Source: Saprospiraceae bacterium
GTDB lineage: Bacteria > Bacteroidota > Bacteroidia > Chitinophagales > Saprospiraceae
DNA: 64,000 bases
Reading direction: 5' to 3'
NCBI GenBank assembly: GCA_028285545.1
Contig: JANQPA010000003.1
Location: 42,044-106,043, forward strand
Positions 17,586 to 24,950 of the stretch are shown piece by piece. Numbering within the stretch: the first letter of the stretch is position 1; each line of letters begins with the position of its first letter. The notes beneath the pieces were generated by a model. It was not told the origin of the DNA. It did not search any database and was given only the letters and a program-made list of their open reading frames with translations. Made by a program: the position numbers and the translations under genes.

Positions 17586-19151
17586 TCAGAACAAATTGGG
17601 AATATTAATGCTCAGCAAAACAATGGCAATAAAAAATACTATTAAAATAATGCTTTTGCCCAGGTCAAAATCCCAGGTTTTTTCTAAAGTATGTTGCTCT
17701 CCTGATGACTTTCCATTTCCGAAAAACAGGCTAATCAACAAACCAATACCCAAGGTAACTACTGCACCAACAGCATTCCACCAAAACCAAAACACTTCAG
17801 GAACATACAACCAAAGGTATACATTAACGGCGACTCCTGTTAACAATCCTACATTTGCTCCAATACCATTGACCCGCTTAATAGCGATAGCAGAAATAAA
17901 GGTCGCCAAAATGGGGCCATAGAAAACAGAACCCACCTTATTAATGGCTTCAATGACTGTCTTAGCGATGTCACCCGTAAAAAAGGCCAAAACAATGGTC
18001 ACTGTTCCCCAAAATAAAGCTGCATATTTGGAATAGGCCATATATTTATCATTCGGCAGGTCTTTATTTCGGTTAAAAAAGTCTTCCACCGTAGTAGCGC
18101 TCAGCGAATTAATTGCAGAGCTTAAAGAGGACATTGCTGCTGAAAATATAGCTACCATCAAAATGCCGATAACCCCATGAGGTAAATAATCGCGAATAAA
18201 AATAGGGATCATCAAATCCGGTTTATCGCTAGGGATACTCTGCAAAAAATCAGTTTGAGTAATGGCCATGGTACCAATCACAAGGCCCATCAGGCAATAA
18301 ATAAAGGTAATTGGAAAGCGCAGTAAACCATTAAAGAGCAAGGTTTTTTTCACCGTGCCCATATCCTGGGCCGAGAATAACCTCTGAACCTGGCTTTGAT
18401 CTGTTCCATAGTAAGAGGTATAAAGGAAGAAACCCCCAATCAGCATGGGCCAAAATCCAAATTCATCACCCTGGACTCCTAAAGAATTAAAGTCAACTAC
18501 TGTCAGACGACTTCGGTCGATATTGGTGATAAACTCTCCCCATCCTCCCAAGTAATATATGCCAGCAAAAAGACAAATGATAATACCTAAAAAAAGAATG
18601 ATCATCTGAATCATATCTCCATAAACAACCGCCTTCATCCCCCCTTGATAAGAATAGATTAGTGTTACTACTCCAATAATCAAGATGGTTTGCCACATGG
18701 GAAAATCCATAACACTGGTTAAAATCAAGGCAATCGTATATACCATCACACTAGTAGCAAAAGCACGGCTTATTTGAAAAACCCCACTAAGTAGTACTCG
18801 TGTAGAACTACCAAATCGCTTTTCTAAATAGGCATAAACACTTACAATGCCTGCTTTATACATAGGTGGAATGAGAAAGACCATCAAAAACAACATGGCC
18901 AGGGGAACAGCAAATTCATAGGTCAACCACATCATCCCTCCACCTTGTTTCAACCCTACAAAAGCAGGTGCAGAAATAAAACTAATGGCAGATAATTGAG
19001 TGGCAATGGTACTCAAAGACAAGGGAAACCATCCGAAATTTTTTCCACCCAAAAAATAATCCTGACTATCCTTATTGTCTTTAAAAAGTCGACCTAAAAA
19101 TAAAAATCCGATGATATAGGAAATGATGAGAATATAATCTAGATAATTCAT
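17586..19151 (-). CDS. sodium:solute symporter (SSS family)
   Basis: A 521-residue inner-membrane protein with about 13-14 hydrophobic helices. The SSS family is recognisable from LGGKNFGWFPLSLSTIATQLSAISFISAP in the first helices (read in short blocks: GGKNFGW, STIATQLSA), GTDQSQVQRLFSA, and FSAAMSSLSSAINSLSATTVEDF. It couples uptake of a small organic solute, often a sugar, to sodium. It sits between the GH63 glycosidase gene (45 bp upstream) and glycerate kinase (33 bp downstream), so its likely cargo is a glycosylglycerate or one of its breakdown products. Confidence 0.9.
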   Translation of the reverse strand: MNYLDYILIISYIIGFLFLGRLFKDNKDSQDYFLGGKNFGWFPLSLSTIATQLSAISFISAPAFVGLKQGGGMMWLTYEFAVPLAMLFLMVFLIPPMYKAGIVSVYAYLEKRFGSSTRVLLSGVFQISRAFATSVMVYTIALILTSVMDFPMWQTILIIGVVTLIYSYQGGMKAVVYGDMIQMIILFLGIIICLFAGIYYLGGWGEFITNIDRSRLTVVDFNSLGVQGDEFGFWPMLIGGFFLYTSYYGTDQSQVQRLFSAQDMGTVKKTLLFNGLLRFPITFIYCLMGLVIGTMAITQTDFLQSIPSDKPDLMIPIFIRDYLPHGVIGILMVAIFSAAMSSLSSAINSLSATTVEDFFNRNKDLPNDKYMAYSKYAALFWGTVTIVLAFFTGDIAKTVIEAINKVGSVFYGPILATFISAIAIKRVNGIGANVGLLTGVAVNVYLWLYVPEVFWFWWNAVGAVVTLGIGLLISLFFGNGKSSGEQHTLEKTWDFDLGKSIILIVFFIAIVLLSINIPNLF

Positions 19152-19196
19152 AATGCTTATTGATGGTGATGGATTTAGGGTTTCAGTACATTACAA

Positions 19197-20501
19197 TCAG
19201 CTTTTCAATAAATCCAGTACACAGGCCGCTGTCCAGGAAAAATTCCCCCCTCCATATCCAGAATTGATGTTGGCAGCCAATGATTTTTGCGATTCAAAAT
19301 ATTCATAAAAACCATGTTTACTAACCAATTCTATAATATCTGCCTTGACTACTTCAGCCGTACGTTCAAAACCATAGTTTTTCAAACCATGATATATCAT
19401 CCAATTCATTTGAGACCAAATAGGCCCACGCCAATATCTCTTGGAATCAAAAAGAGGGCTGTCTACATCAAAACTGGGACAAATAAAGTAATCTCTTTCG
19501 TGTAATGACCATAAATAATCATTCAATTGATTGGCCTGTTGTTCATTGGGAATCTCTCCATACAAGGAAACCATTCCTCCGATTTCTTTATAAGTAATTG
19601 GGTGTCCGGCTCTGGCATCGTATGCGGTATAGGTATTTAAAGATGGATTCCAAAGTTTTTCATTGAATATTCTAACAGATTGCTGCTGCCATTCTTCTAA
19701 TTCTCCAGTATCAAGGCCAAATCGTTTGCCAATATTAATCAAGCTTTGATTGGATTTTATGAGAACAGCATTCATCAAAGTATCCTGTACCAGGAATGGG
19801 CTTTCTTCAAAGATTCCTCTTTGTTCATAAAGGAATTTTTTACCCAGAAGCAATAGATAAACGTAACGGTCATATTGATAAGCTGTTGGGCGCTCATCCA
19901 CTGGAGCCAGACTGGTGTCTCTTCTTTCATATTCCGGCAATTCCCCTTTTCCTATTTTTATTCTCTCCAAAGATTCATCCCAAAGTGGAGAGTTATCTCT
20001 GCCTGATTCCCAAGGATGATAAATGAACATTAAGCCTTCTCTTTCTGGATCTCTGTAGGTATAAAGAAAACGATGGTATTTGATTATTTTAGGGAAAATT
20101 TGCCGAATAAAATCTATTAATTGTTGATTATCAGGGAATTTTTCGAGCAGATTTTCCAAAACAAATCCATGTACAGCAGGCTGTGTAATGCCTGACGATT
20201 TAGGTTTATTGGGCGCCCCAGGGTTAACATTGGATTCCCAAAAATCATAGTATGGGAAGTAGGTCGTTTCTGTTTCACTATGGAATACAATATGTGGAAC
20301 CATGCCATTTTCCCATTGACTGGAAAATAATGTATCTAGTTCCTTAACTGCATGATCTAAACTGGTGTAACTATGTCCTATGCTGGTAAAACCGGAATCC
20401 CAATTCCATTGAAAGGGATATAATTTTGCAGTAGGAATGGTAAAACCCTCTTTCCAGTTTAGTTTTAATATGTGCTTTGCGTCTCCAACCAATTTTTCCA
20501 C
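19197..20501 (-). CDS. GH63-like glucosylglycerate/mannosylglycerate hydrolase
   Basis: A 434-residue (alpha/alpha)6-barrel glycosidase without a signal peptide, so cytoplasmic. Features seen are WNWDSGF (32-38), HPWESGRDNSPLWD with the likely general acid Asp169, YWRGPIWSQMNW, and YEYFE then GGNFSWTAA near the end, where the catalytic base Glu is expected. The size and these motifs match the short GH63 enzymes that split glucosylglycerate or mannosylglycerate (about 445 residues in mycobacteria and Thermus), rather than the much longer eukaryotic glucosidase I. Glycerate kinase and a symporter directly downstream support this. A trehalase-like role is the main alternative. Glucosyl or mannosyl preference cannot be told. 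Confidence 0.78.
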   Translation of the reverse strand: MEKLVGDAKHILKLNWKEGFTIPTAKLYPFQWNWDSGFTSIGHSYTSLDHAVKELDTLFSSQWENGMVPHIVFHSETETTYFPYYDFWESNVNPGAPNKPKSSGITQPAVHGFVLENLLEKFPDNQQLIDFIRQIFPKIIKYHRFLYTYRDPEREGLMFIYHPWESGRDNSPLWDESLERIKIGKGELPEYERRDTSLAPVDERPTAYQYDRYVYLLLLGKKFLYEQRGIFEESPFLVQDTLMNAVLIKSNQSLINIGKRFGLDTGELEEWQQQSVRIFNEKLWNPSLNTYTAYDARAGHPITYKEIGGMVSLYGEIPNEQQANQLNDYLWSLHERDYFICPSFDVDSPLFDSKRYWRGPIWSQMNWMIYHGLKNYGFERTAEVVKADIIELVSKHGFYEYFESQKSLAANINSGYGGGNFSWTAACVLDLLKS

Positions 20502-20526
20502 CTGAATTCAATTTTGGTAAAAAATG

Positions 20527-20558
20527 GGGGTAAGGAGGTTTTGTTAAATCCTTACCCC
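20527..20558 (-). terminator. intercistronic hairpin between receptor and glycosidase genes
   Basis: GGGGTAAGGA at 20527-20536 is the exact inverse complement of TCCTTACCCC at 20549-20558, with a 12-base loop. It lies in the 127-bp gap between the TonB receptor stop and the glycosidase start, both on the minus strand. It could protect the receptor mRNA 3' end or attenuate readthrough, so the receptor would be made in excess. Confidence 0.55.
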
Positions 20559-20628
20559 ACCATAATATGTATGAAACTTATAATTCCTTTCGAATTCTTT
20601 AGCCAATAATCGGCTGCCTTTCTGTTTT

Positions 20629-23229
20629 TTAAAAGTCAAAAGCAGCTCTGATAAATAGTCTACGAGGCAAAATTGGCCGTCCTACGAAAAAGGTACTTGA
20701 ACCTGTTTGGGCATCTCCCTGCCTTGGTGACCCTTCCGTTACTCCATCTGCATCAAGTAAATTAAAAACCGAAATACCTAATCGCAATGATTCTTTTTCA
20801 CCAAGAGAAAATCTATATCCTGCATCCAATCGAACAATATTGAAACCGTCCAACTCCACAGTATTGCCATCATTTGCGAACTTACTACCCATAAAGTTGC
20901 TGGAAAGATTGGCATCAAATCCGGCATTATCATAACTCAAACCTGCCATTCCCATGATATTTGGCTGACGACGCAATTCATTACCAACCTGTGATTCATT
21001 TCCTTCTACTTTAGTAAATTCATGGTCTTGTAAAGTTAAGTTGCCATAAAAGTTTAGCCCCTTAGCCAGATTGTAATTCAAAGTTCCTTCCAGTCCAAAG
21101 GTACGGGTACTCTGTAACCTCACATCCTCAATTACATTGCCAGGATTGTTGGGATCATTAATAAAATCCACATTTCGGCGATCATTTAGGCCTACATAAA
21201 ATACAGCAGCGGTAGCGGCGAATTTATTCTTACCATATTTCAAACCAACCTCTCCCTGCAATACAGATTCAGTCTCATAACTTTGAGGACGTCCGGGTGC
21301 AGAGAAAGAAACTGAGCGCAACTGAGGGAAGAAATATCCTCTGGATGCATTTGCATATAGATTGAAGGAAGAGTTAATTTTAAATAAAGCTGCAATAGCA
21401 ACTGCTATATCATCAGTAGAAACGGTCCCTTTCTGGAAGGTGTTGCTGCCCACTCCTGTTTCTCTACTGATAATACCTGTAGCTTTTTCCCAGCGAAAGC
21501 CAATATCTAGATTTACCTTGTCTCCTTTAATTTCATCACCAGCGAAAAAAGCTATTTTGCTGGATTCATGGTATCGATTAGAGGTTTGGCTACCTGAAAT
21601 AAATCCACCGGTAGAGAAATTTACATCGTTACCCTGATCATCCATGTAAGAAACATTAACCATACGAGGGGCGTTTCGGAAATCCCCTACATAATTAGAG
21701 ATCCAGTTGTTATCATCAGCTTTTGTATTGGCAAGAAATGTTCCGAAACTGATGTTGTGATTTCCAGCGGTTTTAGTCAAATAAATTTCTCCAACCAATT
21801 CCTCCATCGGACGTTCTCTATCCAGGATACGATTTTGGAAAAGTAAGTCCCCAGCCGCCAGTTGAGTGCCGTCATCTGCGTAAGTAAGGGTGGCATTAGA
21901 AGGAAGATTTCTATCTGCTAGAAAAGAAGCTTGGGTTTCTGGTACATTATGTACACCATCACCATCCAGGAATAGATTAAACCAGTGATTATAACTTGCT
22001 GCTTTTGCTTTGGTAGCTAAACGCCAGTCATTGCCAAAAGAATGTTTTAAATCTACCATGATATAACCACCTTGGGTAGTAACTCCATTTCCAATTGGAG
22101 ACTTAAATCGACCAAATGGTGTATCGAAAGAAAAGTCTTTGGCTTGACCAGTCAGTAAAGTATAAATGGTTTCACCATCATTACCAGTAGGTCTTTCTCT
22201 TTGTCCATTGTCATTAGCAAGTGGGTAAGGCAGGTAAAACTGGACATTGTCATCGATAATCTGTCCTGAAACGGTCAAAGAACTTTTTCCTTCATTAAAG
22301 AGTTTTTTGATGTTTCCTCTAATTTGATATCCTCTTGTAGGCAAACCCGTTTCCAGGGGCCCATCATCATAACGGTAAAAACCCGAAATAGCATAGAATA
22401 GATCTTCGCTAATTGGCCCAGCGGAAAGGAAATCTACTTTCGTTCTTCCTCCTTCTGCCCATTCTAACTGAACTTTGTTTTCGGGTTCGGCAGTACCGGT
22501 AATACTTGTATAGTTTACAATTCCGGCAACACTTCCAGCTCCAAAAAGAGTTGAAGATCCTCCTCTTACAAATTCCAAGTTTCGAATTCCAATATCATTT
22601 CGGAAATAAACGTCGTGTGCAGAAGAGTTTAAACCAAAAGTACTTAGCACTGGTAGTCCATCAACTTGGAGTGGTGTAAACTGATATTGTCCACCAGAAG
22701 GCATCCCTCTAACAAATACGTTGGAGGCTACCTCACCACCACCGCCTTCAGCTGTAATACCGGGGATGGTACGAAGAATATCCGCTTGTGAATTACTAGC
22801 GAGTTGTTGTAGCTGTGCAGCATTTAAGATGGTCATAGACATGGGTGATTCCTTTTGGGTACGTCCTGTAAAGGTACCAGTAACTACAACCTCATCTAAA
22901 GAAAGATTATCCAGGTTCAGAACTACGTCCTGTGTATAGGTATTACCATCCTCAACAGTAATACTCATTTCAAATGTGGAATAACCCACATAGGAATAAA
23001 CTATGGTTTGTGCTCCGGCAGGCACCTCGAGGCTATAGTTGCCGTCAAAGTCTGTGACAGTCCCTGCACTTGTGCCTTTTATGGCTACAGAAGCACCAAT
23101 TAAAACATCACCATCACTACCAGAAATTGTCCCCGTGAGGGTCCCTTGAGCGTAGGTAGCCAGGATAAATAAAAAGGATACTAAAAATGAAATAAAACGC
23201 TTGGAAAAGTATGAATTAAATCTTTTCAT
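20629..23229 (-). CDS. TonB-dependent receptor, putative glycosylglycerate uptake
   Basis: An 866-residue outer-membrane receptor. It has a signal peptide ending ATYAQG, a CarboxypepD_reg-like domain at about 30-110 (GTISGSDGDVLIGASV, TVTDFDGNYSLEVPAG), a plug at about 120-240 (LDEVVVTGTFTGR, DILRTIPGI, VFVRGMPSGG) and a barrel ending RLFIRAAFDF. It is the first gene of the minus-strand cluster that continues with the glycosidase, symporter and glycerate kinase, and is divergent from an AraC regulator. There is no SusD. The cargo is therefore inferred to be the small solute metabolised by these enzymes. Function as a TonB receptor is firm; cargo is inference. Confidence 0.86.
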   Translation of the reverse strand: MKRFNSYFSKRFISFLVSFLFILATYAQGTLTGTISGSDGDVLIGASVAIKGTSAGTVTDFDGNYSLEVPAGAQTIVYSYVGYSTFEMSITVEDGNTYTQDVVLNLDNLSLDEVVVTGTFTGRTQKESPMSMTILNAAQLQQLASNSQADILRTIPGITAEGGGGEVASNVFVRGMPSGGQYQFTPLQVDGLPVLSTFGLNSSAHDVYFRNDIGIRNLEFVRGGSSTLFGAGSVAGIVNYTSITGTAEPENKVQLEWAEGGRTKVDFLSAGPISEDLFYAISGFYRYDDGPLETGLPTRGYQIRGNIKKLFNEGKSSLTVSGQIIDDNVQFYLPYPLANDNGQRERPTGNDGETIYTLLTGQAKDFSFDTPFGRFKSPIGNGVTTQGGYIMVDLKHSFGNDWRLATKAKAASYNHWFNLFLDGDGVHNVPETQASFLADRNLPSNATLTYADDGTQLAAGDLLFQNRILDRERPMEELVGEIYLTKTAGNHNISFGTFLANTKADDNNWISNYVGDFRNAPRMVNVSYMDDQGNDVNFSTGGFISGSQTSNRYHESSKIAFFAGDEIKGDKVNLDIGFRWEKATGIISRETGVGSNTFQKGTVSTDDIAVAIAALFKINSSFNLYANASRGYFFPQLRSVSFSAPGRPQSYETESVLQGEVGLKYGKNKFAATAAVFYVGLNDRRNVDFINDPNNPGNVIEDVRLQSTRTFGLEGTLNYNLAKGLNFYGNLTLQDHEFTKVEGNESQVGNELRRQPNIMGMAGLSYDNAGFDANLSSNFMGSKFANDGNTVELDGFNIVRLDAGYRFSLGEKESLRLGISVFNLLDADGVTEGSPRQGDAQTGSSTFFVGRPILPRRLFIRAAFDF

Positions 23230-23272
23230 AATTAATGTTTGTGAAAGGTAATAATTATGTCAAAATATTTCG

Positions 23273-23349
23273 ATAGTGGCACCAAAAGCAAAATTACATT
23301 GGGTTTTTCCAAGCTTGTTTACATCAAACTATCCAATAGTGACACTATT
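23273..23349. promoter_or_regulatory. candidate AraC operator boxes in the divergent promoter region
   Basis: The 168-bp gap between the receptor and the AraC gene holds ATAGTGGCAC at 23273-23282 and ATAGTGACAC at 23336-23345, 63 bp apart in the same orientation (about six helical turns). The second is the core of a perfect palindrome AATAGTGACACTATT (23335-23349). A third partial copy ATAGTGTCA starts just after the AraC gene at 24255. These are good candidates for the binding sites of the adjacent regulator. Confidence 0.5.
23289..23296 (-). promoter_or_regulatory. candidate -7 element of the receptor promoter
   Basis: On the minus strand this reads TAATTTTG, an exact fit to the Bacteroidota TAnnTTTG -7 consensus, 59 bases before the receptor start codon. 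No clear TTG -33 element lies at the usual 19-21 bp distance, which would suit an activator-dependent promoter. One operator box overlaps the expected transcription start. Confidence 0.4.
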
Positions 23350-23397
23350 CTATAAATAGCAGGGCATTTTTTTGAAAAAAATTTTATTATTGTACAT

Positions 23398-24255
23398 ATG
23401 AAGCCAGAGTATGAGAAAATAGTAGATCTTCCCGAACGCTCTTTCACCGTCAAGTTGGTGGATCGTAAAAGCCGCCCCCTCCTGAGTCAGGCCTGGCATT
23501 TCCATCCGGAAATTGAAATATGCTACACGATAGAAAGTAGTGGGCGTAGATTTGTAGGCAACCAAATTTCGGATTATGAGAAGTCCGATTTGGTGATGTT
23601 TGGCCCTAATTTACCCCATGGTTTTACTACGGACATGCAGTGTAACCAGGTAGTCATCCAAATGACCCAGGATTTTTTAGGTTCCGTATTTATCAACAAA
23701 CCAGAATTGCGTTCTATTAAGATGCTTTTTGCCCGCTCCAAAAGAGGATTGGAATTCTCAAAGGAGACCAAAAAGAAGGCCCAGAAAAAAATAACCAAAC
23801 TGGTTACCAGCGAAGGGATGTACCGATTGCTCTACCTTTTAGAACTTCTCCAGCTATTGGCTGATGCCAAAGATGTGAATTACATCTGCTCGAAAGAATA
23901 CGCGCTGGATTTTAATGAATCTCAGCTGGGTAGAATCAAAATTGTTTTTGATCACATCATAGAGAATTACAAAAAAGAAGTCAGCATCAAGGAAATTGCT
24001 GATAAACTAAACATATCAGAAGTAGCTTTTTACAAGTTCATTAAAAAGCAAACCAAAAAAACTTATACTCAGATCATCAATGAGTTTCGCATCAATTTTG
24101 CCTGTAAATTGCTCATGAATTCAGATAAGACTATTGCACAGGTTTGTTTTGAAAGCGGATATAATAATGTCTCCTATTTCAATCGAAAGTTTAAAGAGAT
24201 TATGAAACAAACCCCTCATGACTTCCGAAATTCCTATATTAATAAGAGTAGATAA
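23398..24255 (+). CDS. AraC-family transcriptional regulator of the receptor/glycosidase cluster
   Basis: A 285-residue cytoplasmic regulator. The N-terminal half is a cupin-like sensor domain (WHFHPEIEICYTIESSGRRF, then LVMFGPNLPHGF) and the C-terminal 100 residues are two helix-turn-helices (SIKEIADKLNISEVAFYKF; IAQVCFESGYNNVSYFNRKF). The cupin pocket in this family binds a sugar or small acid. It is divergent from the TonB receptor across a 168-bp region with repeated ATAGTGRCAC boxes, so it most likely senses the imported solute or a product and switches the catabolic cluster. Confidence 0.88.
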   Translation: MKPEYEKIVDLPERSFTVKLVDRKSRPLLSQAWHFHPEIEICYTIESSGRRFVGNQISDYEKSDLVMFGPNLPHGFTTDMQCNQVVIQMTQDFLGSVFINKPELRSIKMLFARSKRGLEFSKETKKKAQKKITKLVTSEGMYRLLYLLELLQLLADAKDVNYICSKEYALDFNESQLGRIKIVFDHIIENYKKEVSIKEIADKLNISEVAFYKFIKKQTKKTYTQIINEFRINFACKLLMNSDKTIAQVCFESGYNNVSYFNRKFKEIMKQTPHDFRNSYINKSR

Positions 24256-24279
24256 TAGTGTCAAAAAAATGAGATAATA

Positions 24280-24321
24280 GGTAAAAAAGTCAAACTGCCA
24301 AAGCAGTTTGACTTTTTTACC
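24280..24321. terminator. bidirectional terminator hairpin
   Basis: Positions 24280-24298 and 24303-24321 form a perfect 19-bp stem with a 4-base loop. The arms contain a run of six A on one side and six T on the other, so each strand ends in a T-rich stretch. It lies exactly between the convergent AraC gene and the LuxR-type regulator gene. Confidence 0.85.
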
Positions 24322-24323
24322 CC

Positions 24324-24950
24324 CTAAACCAGTCTATTTTTTAAAGCCTTAGCCACAGCTTCCGATTTGGAATTGACCTCTAATTTTTTGTAAATATTTC
24401 GGATGTGACTTCTTACCGTATCTCGGCTGATGTTAAGAGCATCTGCTACCATTTTATAACTTTTGCCATCGCACAGTTCATTGAGTACCTCTTTTTCTCG
24501 TTTTGACAAATTGGGGTTGGTCCTTTTGCGGAAGGAAGACACAACCATTCGGGCTATTTTAGTACTCATTGGTGCTCCACCATTATGAACCTCCTTAATG
24601 GCAGAAATAATTCTATTGGAAGGCGTAAATTTGGTTAAAAATCCACTGGCACCTGCGCATAAGGCCTCAAACACAAATTGATCTTGCTGGTGTATGGTGA
24701 GCATAATGATTTCTGTATCAGGTAATTTTTCCCGAAATAAAGGGATTCCTTCAATGCCACTTGTTCCAGGAAGTGAAATATCTAGTAAAATAACATCAAC
24801 AGTATCAGGATTTAAACTAGCCAGGGCAGTCTTAACAGTATGAAATAAATTTTTACAGGTAATCTCCGGTTCATTTTCCAAAAGCATGGCCAGGTGTGTT
24901 CTTATCTCCAGATCGTCTTCAACTATAGCTACCCTAATTTGCTCCCCCAT
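24324..24950 (-). CDS. NarL/FixJ-type response regulator, system 1
   Basis: A 208-residue two-component regulator. The receiver domain (about 5-120) has the acidic pair EDD near residue 12, the phospho-acceptor Asp in VDVILLDISLPG, and the conserved Lys in GFLTKFTP. The C-terminal LuxR helix-turn-helix starts at NLSKREKEVLNELCDGKS and includes KMVADALNISRDTVRSHIRN. The start overlaps the 3' end of the kinase gene by 22 bp, so the two are translationally coupled. It is a close relative of the regulator at 33296-33916, sharing GGAPMS, a VRSHIRNIYKKLEVNSK-type block and EAVAKA near the end. Confidence 0.92.
   Translation of the reverse strand: MGEQIRVAIVEDDLEIRTHLAMLLENEPEITCKNLFHTVKTALASLNPDTVDVILLDISLPGTSGIEGIPLFREKLPDTEIIMLTIHQQDQFVFEALCAGASGFLTKFTPSNRIISAIKEVHNGGAPMSTKIARMVVSSFRKRTNPNLSKREKEVLNELCDGKSYKMVADALNISRDTVRSHIRNIYKKLEVNSKSEAVAKALKNRLV

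Noticed and set aside
12922..23229. Classical SusC/SusD polysaccharide utilisation loci
   Set aside because: Both TonB receptors lack an adjacent SusD gene, and the enzymes present act on a small solute.
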